Positions 24,082-32,502 of a stretch of 44,363 bases of DNA are shown here, in pieces (the stretch's first letter is position 1; every line of letters starts with the position of its first letter). The stretch is from the NCBI GenBank assembly GCA_946629885.1, contig CAMOYI010000006.1, positions 1 through 44,363 of the forward strand, read 5' to 3'. The notes beneath the pieces are model-generated. The model was not told the origin of the DNA, did no database searches, and saw only the letters and a program-made list of their open reading frames with translations. The stretch is from an uncultured Mycoplasmatota bacterium (GTDB lineage: Bacteria > Bacillota_I > Bacilli_A > RF39 > UBA660). The position numbers and the translations under genes are program-made.

Positions 24082-25287
24082 ATGGAAAGATTTGAAATGA
24101 TAGGCGATAGTAAACTAATCGAATTCAAAAGCTTTTTAAATAAAACTAAAGAATCGATTGGCAGTTTAATCGATGATATAAAGGAACATATCTCATCTTA
24201 TGAGACAAGTATTAAAGAAACAGAAGGAGAAATTAAAGAAGCAGAAAACTCTTCTCGCACATGTGAACAAGAAATTTCGAGATTACAGGAGCAGATAAGA
24301 GGATTAAAGAAATCTATCGATAATGTTGAAAAAACATATAAAAAGATGGTAGATGCATATTCTTCTACTAGTGAAGGCAGCACCAAAGACATTTATAGTG
24401 ATATCATCGAGAATGCAAGGGAAAACTGTGAAAGAGACGTTGAGAAGAACAATGCAGAGATAGACAGCATTAATGAAAACATTTATGGAATTAAAAACAA
24501 CATAAGGGAATTCAATTCTACAATTGACAGATTGAATAGAGATCTTGAAGATTATCAAAAAGAACTAGAAAAGTACAATAGATCTTTACAATATATGCAA
24601 AAAGTATATGATGGTGTAATTGAAGATCTAAATGATATTGAGTCTGGAAAAAATTCGAGATCAAAGACTATAGAGAGGACTATAGAACCTATTGTAATCG
24701 ATGAAAAACCTGTTGTAAATGAACCTGATGACGACAGTGATGAAACGAACAAGGCAAGTGAAGAGTTACAGAGAATTTATGATCTTACGGGTTATAAACC
24801 AGAAAAAGACAAACAGGAAGAGGAAGTTAAAGATGAAGTTTCAGAAGAATCTAAGGAGGAAACTGAACCAGTGTACAGTGGAAATCTTGAGAATCTTTTC
24901 TTAAATTCGGGAGTTGAAGATTTAAAGATTGAGACTACACCAACATCACCAAATGAAGAATATAACGATAATAAACTTTCAGAATGGGAAGAAATGTTAA
25001 ACGAAAAAACAATAACATTCGATGAGCCAGTTAAAGCTCCAAGTGAAATAGATACTGTAAATCAATTGCTCAAACCTTATGGAACAACTTATGAAACATT
25101 ATTAGGATTAATGGATGATAGAATCGAATACAAGGATGGAACAATTCTTCCAGTTACAATTGGAGTTGAAGACATTGTAAAAGCAGTAAACCAAATCGAT
25201 ACAATAGATCTAAAGTCGATGAAGATAGTAGGTCCTAACACAACTATACTTAAAAAGATAAAGAAGATAAAAGAAGGAGTAATGTAG
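24082..25287 (+). CDS. Coiled-coil protein with acidic linker and conserved-looking C-terminal domain
   Basis: 401 aa, no membrane segment. Residues ~10-195 show heptad-like spacing with high Glu/Lys/Ile content (long coiled coil). Residues ~205-300 are acidic and low in complexity (DDDSDETN, KQEEEVKDEVSEESKEE). The C-terminus (~315-401, DTVNQLLKPYGTTYETLLGLM ... TIGVEDIVKAVNQID) looks folded and helical. Two nt separate it from the next gene, so they form an operon. Function unknown; a structural or cell-organising protein is possible. Confidence 0.7.
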   Translation: MERFEMIGDSKLIEFKSFLNKTKESIGSLIDDIKEHISSYETSIKETEGEIKEAENSSRTCEQEISRLQEQIRGLKKSIDNVEKTYKKMVDAYSSTSEGSTKDIYSDIIENARENCERDVEKNNAEIDSINENIYGIKNNIREFNSTIDRLNRDLEDYQKELEKYNRSLQYMQKVYDGVIEDLNDIESGKNSRSKTIERTIEPIVIDEKPVVNEPDDDSDETNKASEELQRIYDLTGYKPEKDKQEEEVKDEVSEESKEETEPVYSGNLENLFLNSGVEDLKIETTPTSPNEEYNDNKLSEWEEMLNEKTITFDEPVKAPSEIDTVNQLLKPYGTTYETLLGLMDDRIEYKDGTILPVTIGVEDIVKAVNQIDTIDLKSMKIVGPNTTILKKIKKIKEGVM

Positions 25288-25288
25288 T

Positions 25289-25597
25289 ATGGGATTCTTA
25301 TATAAGTTTGGATTTACAGATGAAGAAATTAATTCTTTAAAGGAAACTTTGAGCAAGGATATGTACAGTGAGATGGCTTTCTTAAATAAAATAGTTAGTG
25401 AAAATTTGGATTACCTAAAATCGTTCGGAGTTACTAACTATAGTCAAGTGTTTGTAAAGTATCCAGAAATATTTATGAGAGATCCGGAATCATTTAAAAA
25501 TGTGCTTGGCAAGTTTGATAAGGCAGATTTAATAGATAAAGTACTCAAAAATCCAGCGGTTATAAAAAAGATGGTCGATTATGTAGACAATAATTAA
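25289..25597 (+). CDS. Small helical protein with mTERF-like spacing
   Basis: 102 aa. Predicted all-helical. The segment LKSFGVTNYSQVFVKYPEIF and the following LGKFDKADLIDKVLKNPAVI resemble the Gly-Val...Pro spacing of mTERF helical repeats, but only weakly. Starts right after the coiled-coil gene, with GGAG about 9 nt upstream, and ends in a terminator. Function unknown. Confidence 0.65.
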   Translation: MGFLYKFGFTDEEINSLKETLSKDMYSEMAFLNKIVSENLDYLKSFGVTNYSQVFVKYPEIFMRDPESFKNVLGKFDKADLIDKVLKNPAVIKKMVDYVDNN

Positions 25598-25614
25598 AGC
25601 CTTAGGGCTTTTTT
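25596..25614 (+). terminator. Terminator of the coiled-coil operon
   Basis: AAAGCC (25596?-25601) pairs with GGCTTT (25606-25611) around TTAG, then Ts to 25614. It overlaps the stop codon. Confidence 0.75.
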
Positions 25615-25628
25615 ATTTTATATAAAAA

Positions 25629-25637
25629 TGATATAAT
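25629..25637 (+). promoter_or_regulatory. Extended -10 promoter of the glucosaminidase gene
   Basis: TGATATAAT at 25629-25637, 23 nt before the ATG, with AGGGTGG as binding site. Confidence 0.6.
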
Positions 25638-25660
25638 AATAGAGAATAGGGTGGTACGCC

Positions 25661-27649
25661 ATGAGAAAATTGTTAATTCTATTAATAGTTCTTTTATCAT
25701 TTGTCATTAATATTAATGTATGGGCCGCAAACAAATATACGCATGGCGTAATCAAAGGAACTACAAACGTTTATAGTGATGCAAATTTTTCTAAGAGATT
25801 GTATAACGACACGGGCAATGCTATAACACTTTATAATGCCGATGTGGTCGAAGTTTTAGATGAAGATACAAAGTATTACAAAGTTTATTTTATTTATTCT
25901 GGTTTCTTTTATACTGGTTATATTGCTAAGAATAATGTATTAAAGACTGAATATGAAATTGATGATAACTATATTAATGAATTAGTATCAAAAGGTTTTC
26001 CGATGGATTATGCAAAAAAATTGGCAATTCTTCATGCAATACATCCAAATTGGACGTTTGTACCTTCCATGACCGGAAAAGTAAATGGAGGCATGGACTT
26101 TAATACTGCCGTAAGCAAAGAAGCCGAAGTCGTCTCTAGAAACTTAATAGACAGCGCTAACACATCTCTTAGATCGACAGAAGATGGTGCTTATATCAAT
26201 GGGCAGTGGATAGGTTTGAGTGGATCGAGATGGTTTGCTGCAAGTAGACAAACTATTGCGTTCTTTTTAGACCCAAGAAATTTTATGGATGAGTCTCACA
26301 TGTTCATGTTTGAAAACTTGGGATATAATCCTACGACACAAACTCGAGAAGTTATAGAAAAAATAATTGGTTCTAGCTTTATGAAGGATCCATTTGAATG
26401 TATTAGTACATCTAATATATGTTCTATTGGAACTCATTACTATGTCGATTCCTTTTTACAAGCAGGTGTCGATAAAAGTGTGAGTCCTGTCCATCTAGCA
26501 ACTAGAGTAATTCAAGAGCAAGGCTCAAAAGGATCGATCTTATCATTAGGTAAGGGATATAAAGATCAATACGTTGGTTACTATAACTTTTATAATATAG
26601 GAGCAAGTGGAAAAACTGATGAAGAAGTAATTACTAATGGTTTGACTTATGCTTACAATCGAAACTGGAATAATCAACATGCTTCTATTTATGACGGTTC
26701 AAGTACTATTGCTTCTAATTACATAAAGTTAGGTCAAAGTACTCTATATTATCAAAAATTTAATACAATACTATTGAATTTTTCGCATCAATACCAACAA
26801 AATGTGAAAGCTCCATATTCCGAAGGCTTTAACACGTATACTAGTTACTACAAGTCTTATGATTCACAAGAGGAATGGAATAACGCAATATACGAATTTT
26901 TAATTCCAGTATACTCAAATATGCCTGTAAGTACTACACTAGATGTATCAGGAAACGATGATTCAACGTTGCGAATGTTAAATATATCAGAATGCAAACT
27001 AAATCCGTCATTTCAATCCAGTGCAAGAGAGTACGATTGTTACTTAAAGAAAGATGTGACTGAAGTCGAGGTAGAGGCGATAGCGACTAATAGCCTTGCA
27101 ACTGTCGATGATATATCAAAAGTTACTTTAGAAAGTGATGAAACAAGGGTAGAAATAAACGTTACTGCTGCCAGTGGTAGCAAGTCGACATATGTTGTAA
27201 ATATACATAGAATTGACACAGATGGCTATTCTCCAAATGAAATAGTCAATGGAATTGGGTATAAAATAAACGGCAACTATATTACAAATATATCACAGGG
27301 TACAGACTTATCAAATATAGTAAATAGTGTCCAAAATAAATACCATTTTGCTTCTATTAATATTCTTAATGGAGCATCTGGAAAAGTAAAGACAGGTTAT
27401 AAATTAACTATTACCAACGCCGGCACTACAGGTACATATGGTTTAGTATTATTTGGTGATACGTCAGGCGATGGAGAAATAGACATACGAGACTTGTTAA
27501 TAATTCAAAAACACCTAGTAAAAGCTAATACTCTTAAAGATGAATATGAGGTAAGCGCCGATGTTAATCACGACGGAATTATAGATATAAGAGATTTGCT
27601 ATTAGAACAAAAACACTTATTGGGACAATATACTATTTCCCAAGGATAG
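25661..27649 (+). CDS. Secreted glucosaminidase with a dockerin domain
   Basis: 662 aa. Signal peptide (~1-22); SH3-like N-terminal domain (~27-85); glucosaminidase catalytic domain (~120-385) with WTFVPSMTG, LDPRNFMDESHMFMFENLGY, the putative catalytic Glu in ATRVIQEQGSKGS, and YNFYNIGA; a cadherin-like beta-sandwich (PF12733 type, ~428-505); another beta region; and a type I dockerin at 599-656 with two calcium loops, DTSGDGEIDIRD and DVNHDGIIDIRD, each followed by a helix. It should cleave N-acetylglucosaminyl bonds in peptidoglycan. The dockerin would dock it on a cohesin, and the next gene encodes one. Confidence 0.9.
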   Translation: MRKLLILLIVLLSFVININVWAANKYTHGVIKGTTNVYSDANFSKRLYNDTGNAITLYNADVVEVLDEDTKYYKVYFIYSGFFYTGYIAKNNVLKTEYEIDDNYINELVSKGFPMDYAKKLAILHAIHPNWTFVPSMTGKVNGGMDFNTAVSKEAEVVSRNLIDSANTSLRSTEDGAYINGQWIGLSGSRWFAASRQTIAFFLDPRNFMDESHMFMFENLGYNPTTQTREVIEKIIGSSFMKDPFECISTSNICSIGTHYYVDSFLQAGVDKSVSPVHLATRVIQEQGSKGSILSLGKGYKDQYVGYYNFYNIGASGKTDEEVITNGLTYAYNRNWNNQHASIYDGSSTIASNYIKLGQSTLYYQKFNTILLNFSHQYQQNVKAPYSEGFNTYTSYYKSYDSQEEWNNAIYEFLIPVYSNMPVSTTLDVSGNDDSTLRMLNISECKLNPSFQSSAREYDCYLKKDVTEVEVEAIATNSLATVDDISKVTLESDETRVEINVTAASGSKSTYVVNIHRIDTDGYSPNEIVNGIGYKINGNYITNISQGTDLSNIVNSVQNKYHFASINILNGASGKVKTGYKLTITNAGTTGTYGLVLFGDTSGDGEIDIRDLLIIQKHLVKANTLKDEYEVSADVNHDGIIDIRDLLLEQKHLLGQYTISQG

Positions 27650-27657
27650 GAGGAAAA

Positions 27658-28983
27658 ATGAAATATTTGAAGATTTTGCTCTTTGCAATAGTATCGTTTA
27701 TTTTTGTTGGAAATGTGCATGCGGCTTCAGGTTCAATATCAGTATCCAGTTCTACTAAAATGGCAGTCGTAGGATCTACATTTACTGTTACTGTAAAGGT
27801 AAGTTGTTCAGAGGCATTAGGGTCGTGGCAGTTTGGATTAGCATATGATAGTGCCTATGTTTCACTTCAATCTGGTGATACTTCAATCGCCGCATATGGT
27901 GATGGACAATCCAAAGTAAAAACTTATACATATAAGTTTAAAGCGATTAAATCTGGAAGTGCATCCATTAGAATTACAGGAGCTTCAATGGTCTCTTGGA
28001 ATGATGTGAACACATTATTTACGCCTAGCATTTCCAATACTTCGGTAAATGTAAAAACGCAGAAAGAAATAGAGGCTTCTTATAGTAAAGACAACAATCT
28101 AAAGTCACTAAGTGTCGAGGGCTTTGAATTGTCGCCAGCGTTTTCTAAGGATGTTACTGAGTATAGCATTAATGTTCCGGATGATGTATTGTCGATAAAG
28201 GTGGCTGCACAGGTAAATGATGGAAAAGCAAGCGTACGTGGTACTGGAACGATAGATGTGAGTGAAGGCAATAACAAATTGGAAGTAATAGTAACTGCTC
28301 AAAACGGTTCTACTAAAACATATATAATCAATGTTACTGTTAAGGATTTGAATCCAATCGTTGTAAATGTAGATGGAAAGGATTTAAGCGTTGTCAAAAA
28401 AGAATCGCTCTTGACTTGTCCAACTGGATATACACCAAAGACCATTAAGATTAACGATATCGATGTTCCAGGATTCATAAGTGAAATTACCAATTTCGTT
28501 TTAGTTGGACTAAAAGATGACGCGGGAGAAATTAATCTGTATAGATATGATGAAAAAGGATATCTAAGGTATGTCGAAGTTAAATCGAAAGGATTGACAC
28601 TGTATCCCGATAATGCTCCTAGTACACCAAAAGGATTCAAAAAGGAATCTATAACTATAAACGATATAAAAATGACTTCATATACCAGTGAAAACATTGG
28701 TAAAAAAGTTTTAATATATGCGATAAATGTAGAAAACGGTTATAGGGGATTCTATTTATATGATAAAGATGAAAATTCCTTTGTTAGATATGATGAGAAA
28801 ACACTAGAAATACTAGATAAGAAAGATAAAGAGAATAAATTTATCATACTTGCAATGTCTTTGATGTCTTTAATACTATTATGTATCTCGATAGTATTGG
28901 GAAGAAATTATACTAAAATTAAAAAAGCAGTTGTCAAAAAGACAACAAATGAAAAAGAGAACAGTCCTACAAAGGAAGATTAG
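27658..28983 (+). CDS. Membrane-anchored cohesin-domain protein
   Basis: 441 aa. Signal peptide (~1-22); cohesin-like domain at ~25-133 (GSWQFGLAYDSAYVSLQSGD, YTYKFKAIKSGSASIRITGA); cadherin-like beta-sandwich at ~145-228 (LSVEGFELSPAFSKDVTEYS ... KTYIINV); an unrecognised region with an internal duplication (PTGYTPKTIKINDIDVPGF at ~255 and PKGFKKESITINDIKMTSY at ~324); a membrane helix at ~395-415 and a Lys-rich cytoplasmic tail. It starts 8 nt after the dockerin gene with AGGAGG. Predicted role: surface receptor holding the dockerin-bearing glucosaminidase. Confidence 0.85.
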   Translation: MKYLKILLFAIVSFIFVGNVHAASGSISVSSSTKMAVVGSTFTVTVKVSCSEALGSWQFGLAYDSAYVSLQSGDTSIAAYGDGQSKVKTYTYKFKAIKSGSASIRITGASMVSWNDVNTLFTPSISNTSVNVKTQKEIEASYSKDNNLKSLSVEGFELSPAFSKDVTEYSINVPDDVLSIKVAAQVNDGKASVRGTGTIDVSEGNNKLEVIVTAQNGSTKTYIINVTVKDLNPIVVNVDGKDLSVVKKESLLTCPTGYTPKTIKINDIDVPGFISEITNFVLVGLKDDAGEINLYRYDEKGYLRYVEVKSKGLTLYPDNAPSTPKGFKKESITINDIKMTSYTSENIGKKVLIYAINVENGYRGFYLYDKDENSFVRYDEKTLEILDKKDKENKFIILAMSLMSLILLCISIVLGRNYTKIKKAVVKKTTNEKENSPTKED

Positions 28984-28994
28984 TTCTCTTTTTT
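28952..28994 (+). terminator. Terminator of the cohesin/dockerin operon
   Basis: AAAAAGAGAAC (28952-28962) pairs with GTTCTCTTTTT (28983-28993), 11 bp; the loop contains a smaller TCCT/AGGA pairing. Overlaps the coding end. Confidence 0.75.
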
Positions 28995-28995
28995 C

Positions 28996-29024
28996 TTGAA
29001 AAACTAAACCATGTATTGTATAAT
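28996..29024 (+). promoter_or_regulatory. Promoter of the 29047 operon
   Basis: TTGAAA (28996-29001), 17-nt spacer, TATAAT (29019-29024). The -35 begins right after the preceding terminator T-tract. Confidence 0.75.
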
Positions 29025-29046
29025 CATTTATAGAATAGGTGAAGAT

Positions 29047-29403
29047 ATGAAGAATAATAGAGAAGTTATAAGACATTGTCCTCATTTTTATACTATTATA
29101 AATTTCGAATATTACGGTAACGATGTGGTATCTGAAAAGTTAATCGAAGTATATGAAAAATATATTTTTGCGTGCGATATGAATATCCCAGAAAACGTAA
29201 ACAAAGTAGAAAAGTTAGATACTATACTATATAAATACATAACTGATTACAGCTTTAGAGAACAAGTAAAAAGTGATATAACGAAGGTTCGCGTAAAAAG
29301 AGGAGAAAACGTACTAGATGTAGTTGTAAGCGCGATAATAAATTTCTTCGATAATTACGAAAAATACAAATGTAGAAAAGTACAAGTTACTAGGTGGATA
29401 TAA
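29047..29403 (+). CDS. Small hypothetical protein
   Basis: 118 aa, soluble. ATG at 29047 follows AGGTGAAG and lies 22 nt after the -10 box; an upstream in-frame ATG at 29011 overlaps the promoter and is rejected. No family recognised: a short N-terminal stretch with HCPHFY, then helices, ending in a basic KCRKVQVTRWI. Its TAA shares a base with the ATG of the next gene (TAATG), so translation is coupled. Confidence 0.7.
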   Translation: MKNNREVIRHCPHFYTIINFEYYGNDVVSEKLIEVYEKYIFACDMNIPENVNKVEKLDTILYKYITDYSFREQVKSDITKVRVKRGENVLDVVVSAIINFFDNYEKYKCRKVQVTRWI

Positions 29404-30275
29404 TGGATGAAGATTTTAAAGATGTATATTCATCTAAAAGTAAGCTTACAACTATAGTTATAGTATCTATCATCTTGGGCCTTGTAGCGTTTGGCTATTT
29501 TTTTGTCTATTCTAAATACAAGTTTACTTTAAAGACAATTAAACATGAAATTGGGACTCCACTAAGTGTCGACGTAAACGACTATTTGAGAAAAAAACTT
29601 GTTGATACGGCAGGTTATAAGTTAGATACTTCTGGTGTAAACACTAGTGAAGTTGGGACATATGAGTATAAGATAAAATATAATAAAATCGTTAAAAAGG
29701 GCAAAATTCAGGTTCTAGACACCACTCCACCAGATTTTAAAGTTAAAGATAAGATCGAAGTAGAAGCTGGAGATGTAAATTTCTATCTTAGCGATACTCT
29801 TTCGAGTTGTACTGATGCTTCCATGCCTTGTTTCGTAAATTTTAGTGATGAAAACGATTCTGAAAAATTAAATACACCCGGAGAATATGACATAGATATA
29901 ATAGTTGAGGATTTATATAAGAATAGTAAAACATCTAAAGTGCATATAACTGTCTTCGAAAAAGGTACACTTGTAAAAGACGAAGAAAAAGACTTGGAAT
30001 TTGCATCTAGTTCATCACCATTAACAGACTTTAATGATGATTATTATGTCAAATTCGATAAGGCAATCGCAGATAATACCGATGAAATAGAGGATATTAT
30101 TTCTAGCATTACTACTGAAGACATGGAATCATATGTAAATAGTAACTATCCTGGATTTAGAATAACTGGTTCAGAAGTGATTAAAATGCATAACAAGAGT
30201 AACTACGTAATAGGTTTAGTTGTCAAGTTGACTATTAGCAATGGTTCAAGTAGAGTTGTGTACATGAAAAAGTAA
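29403..30275 (+). CDS. Single-pass membrane protein with Ig-like extracellular domain
   Basis: 290 aa. Short cytoplasmic N-terminus, membrane helix at ~18-38, then an Ig-like region (GTPLSVDVNDYL, GTYEYKIKYNKIVKKGKIQV, DTTPPDFKVKDKIEVEAGDV; DUF5011-like, as in the deacetylase at 5186), two Cys at ~143 and ~150 that could form a disulfide, a Ser-rich linker and a C-terminal globular part. The ATG at 29403 is 5 nt after GGTGG and overlaps the preceding stop. Role unknown; cell surface. Confidence 0.75.
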   Translation: MDEDFKDVYSSKSKLTTIVIVSIILGLVAFGYFFVYSKYKFTLKTIKHEIGTPLSVDVNDYLRKKLVDTAGYKLDTSGVNTSEVGTYEYKIKYNKIVKKGKIQVLDTTPPDFKVKDKIEVEAGDVNFYLSDTLSSCTDASMPCFVNFSDENDSEKLNTPGEYDIDIIVEDLYKNSKTSKVHITVFEKGTLVKDEEKDLEFASSSSPLTDFNDDYYVKFDKAIADNTDEIEDIISSITTEDMESYVNSNYPGFRITGSEVIKMHNKSNYVIGLVVKLTISNGSSRVVYMKK

Positions 30276-30296
30276 GAATACATCTTACTTTTTCTT
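30267..30296 (+). terminator. Terminator before the pilin-like cluster
   Basis: 11-bp stem AAAAAGTAAGA (30267-30277) / TCTTACTTTTT (30283-30293), 5-nt loop. Confidence 0.85.
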
Positions 30297-30314
30297 TATA
30301 TGGCTACAAAAATG

Positions 30315-30323
30315 TGTTATACT
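30315..30323 (+). promoter_or_regulatory. Extended -10 promoter of the pilin-like cluster
   Basis: TGTTATACT at 30315-30323, 25 nt before the first ATG of the cluster. Confidence 0.55.
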
Positions 30324-30348
30324 TCAATTATAGAATAGAGTGATAGTA

Positions 30349-31581
30349 ATGAAAAATAGAGGCTTTATTGCAACATCATTAATATATTCATTTTTCTTAG
30401 TATTTTTAGTATTATTGGCAGTAATCTTAAATAGTATGATTTTCAATAATCGTATACTCAATGTGTATAACAAATCCATAATGAATAAACTCAATAAAGA
30501 AATAGATAAGACTTCGGATGAACCATCATATGTCAAAGATGATTTAGAGATACTAGATATTAGGCCACAAACAGGCACACCTAATTTTAATTCGGTTGCA
30601 ACGACTAATGAGGGCGTTTTTATTGCAGAGGATAATCATGGTACAAGTTACTACTATCGCGGCAATATAGACAATAACTATATGGTTTTTGGCCATAAAA
30701 CTGGCGATCCTGATGATGGGCATCCACTATATTGGAGAATAGTTAGAATTAATGGAGATGGTTCTCTAAGGCTCATGTACGAAGGATATATGGATAGAAG
30801 AAACTTGATAAAAGATTCTATTGGAAACGTGGCATGGAGTACTAGTACTTCATCTGTTGGAATACATCAGGCCTTTAATAGAACACTAAATACGTTTTAT
30901 ACGGACAGCTTTTTAAATACAGAATATGAAGCATATATCAGTGATTCTGGTTTTTGCTCTACTATTGCATCTAAAACGAACAACCCGGAAAACTGTTCTA
31001 TGAGAGATGGAAACATAACTTGTGGTGGCCAAGCAATGGAAATTACAGATTTTTCAGATTACGACAAAGTGGCAACATTTGGTCCAACTGCTATTGGAGC
31101 TAGTCCATCTCTAAAGTGTGACAAGGCAAATCAATATACTGTATCAACTATTAACGGGAATGGTTATTTAACATATCCAATAGGTATAATAAGTTCTAAC
31201 GAAATAGTCATGGCTGGTGGCAGATACTTGCAGGAAAACAGCAACAAATATATTAATGAAGATTTTTACTTGTACAAACAGGAAGACTATTGGACCTCTG
31301 CTCTATTTACCAAAAAAACCAATAGCGGCGGAGGAGGATCTCTTATGTCAATTAGATTTTTAACTGGCAAAATAACTCCAACAGAACCAACAGATCCGTC
31401 AGCTGGTAGTACTGGAAACTACGTTTTAACGTATTCTACAGATGGATCACTAATTGAAAAGAGTATTAACGATGCAAAAATAGGTGTATACCCTGTAATT
31501 AATGTAAAAGAGGAGTATATTTCAACCATTGAAGGGGATGGAACTATAAATAATCCATTTATAGGAAAATTAGATAGGTGA
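30349..31581 (+). CDS. Pilin-like surface protein with large C-terminal domain, lacking Glu5
   Basis: 410 aa. The N-terminus KNRG-FIATSLIYSFFLVFLVLLAVI is like a type IV prepilin leader (short basic part, Gly, Phe, then a long hydrophobic helix) but has Ser where Glu5 normally stands. The rest is a large exported domain with YYYRGNIDNNYMVFGHKTGD, LYWRIVRINGDGSLRLMYEG, several Cys, YWTSALFTKK and a GGGG loop; this domain type recurs in surface proteins of gut Bacillota. In type II secretion the GspK tip subunit also lacks Glu5, so a tip adhesin role is a reasonable guess. ATG 30349 preferred over GTG 30340. It leads an operon with four more pilin-like genes. Confidence 0.75.
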   Translation: MKNRGFIATSLIYSFFLVFLVLLAVILNSMIFNNRILNVYNKSIMNKLNKEIDKTSDEPSYVKDDLEILDIRPQTGTPNFNSVATTNEGVFIAEDNHGTSYYYRGNIDNNYMVFGHKTGDPDDGHPLYWRIVRINGDGSLRLMYEGYMDRRNLIKDSIGNVAWSTSTSSVGIHQAFNRTLNTFYTDSFLNTEYEAYISDSGFCSTIASKTNNPENCSMRDGNITCGGQAMEITDFSDYDKVATFGPTAIGASPSLKCDKANQYTVSTINGNGYLTYPIGIISSNEIVMAGGRYLQENSNKYINEDFYLYKQEDYWTSALFTKKTNSGGGGSLMSIRFLTGKITPTEPTDPSAGSTGNYVLTYSTDGSLIEKSINDAKIGVYPVINVKEEYISTIEGDGTINNPFIGKLDR

Positions 31582-31585
31582 AGAT

Positions 31586-32116
31586 ATGAAAAATAAGGGA
31601 TTTGTATTACTAGAAACAATTGCTGTACTATCTATCATATGTATTACACTTGTCACCCTATATAGTGCTTACATAAGAATTATTAAAAATGTAAAAGAGC
31701 GAAGTTTCTATGATAATACGGAGTACATATATAAGACAAAATTAATTGGAGATTTACTATCTAGTGATATTAGTAGTGAAGATATAAAAGATAAAGATAT
31801 TTTTATATATTGTAATACTGCCGTATACAGAACTCAAGCTAATCCTAATCCAACATTGGTTACATGTAATAGTGATTCGATGAAATATAAGAACTTATTT
31901 ACTGCGATGAATGTAAAAGGTGTTTATATTACAACTTGGAATACGAGAGAAATAGATTCGATGTCATATATAGAGGTTGAACCAACCACACAGAAATATT
32001 TAAACCATATTAACGATAAGAGAGGTACAGGATATAAAATTATAGTAATGTACAGTGATAGAGTATCACCTAAAAAGTATCAATACGCATCACTTAGGTT
32101 TGTTCCTGAATCATAG
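31586..32116 (+). CDS. Type IV pilin-like protein (GFVLLE leader)
   Basis: 176 aa. MKNKGFVLLETIAVLSIICIT: prepilin peptidase site after Gly5 with Glu at +5 of the mature protein, followed by the hydrophobic assembly helix. The globular part has two Cys (~YCNTAVY and TCNSD) and no recognised family. Starts 4 nt after the previous gene, with AGGTGAAG as binding site. Confidence 0.85.
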   Translation: MKNKGFVLLETIAVLSIICITLVTLYSAYIRIIKNVKERSFYDNTEYIYKTKLIGDLLSSDISSEDIKDKDIFIYCNTAVYRTQANPNPTLVTCNSDSMKYKNLFTAMNVKGVYITTWNTREIDSMSYIEVEPTTQKYLNHINDKRGTGYKIIVMYSDRVSPKKYQYASLRFVPES

Positions 32117-32131
32117 GGAGTGTGAAAAAAA

Positions 32132-32497
32132 GTGAACAAGAAAGGTTTTACGTTAATTGAATTGTTAGTTATCATTGGGCTTTTGGCATTGATGGCAGGA
32201 CTTTTTTCAGTCAACATGGTGCAAATATTAAATAAAACCAACTCGGATTCAGAAGAGGAAGGCTATTCAGAGCTAATCGCGGCGACAGATGTGTACTTGG
32301 CAATTAATAAAGAAAAACTAGCCTTGCTACATAATGGCGAATCCAACAAGATTAAAATACCAATTAAAAGTTTAAAAGATGAAGGTCTTATCAGTAGGGA
32401 TTATTCTATAAATGGAAAAAAGATTCGAGATGATATGTCTATAGTCGTCATTTTAGGTGACAAAGGTGAACTTGAAATAAGTATTGAAAAGAGTTGA
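32132..32497 (+). CDS. Type IV pilin-like protein (GFTLIE leader)
   Basis: 121 aa. MNKKGFTLIELLVIIGLLAL is a textbook prepilin N-terminus with cleavage after Gly5 and Glu5 of the mature chain. Small globular domain without Cys; possibly the major subunit by simplicity, but this is a guess. Starts at GTG 32132 with AGGGAG 11 nt upstream. Ends in TGA, which confirms that TGA is a stop in this organism. Confidence 0.88.
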   Translation: MNKKGFTLIELLVIIGLLALMAGLFSVNMVQILNKTNSDSEEEGYSELIAATDVYLAINKEKLALLHNGESNKIKIPIKSLKDEGLISRDYSINGKKIRDDMSIVVILGDKGELEISIEKS

Positions 32498-32502
32498 ACA
32501 TA

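Noticed and set aside
32132-32497. Idea that the organism uses the Mycoplasma code (TGA = Trp)
   Set aside because: TGA ends this gene at the expected place, and Trp is encoded by TGG throughout.
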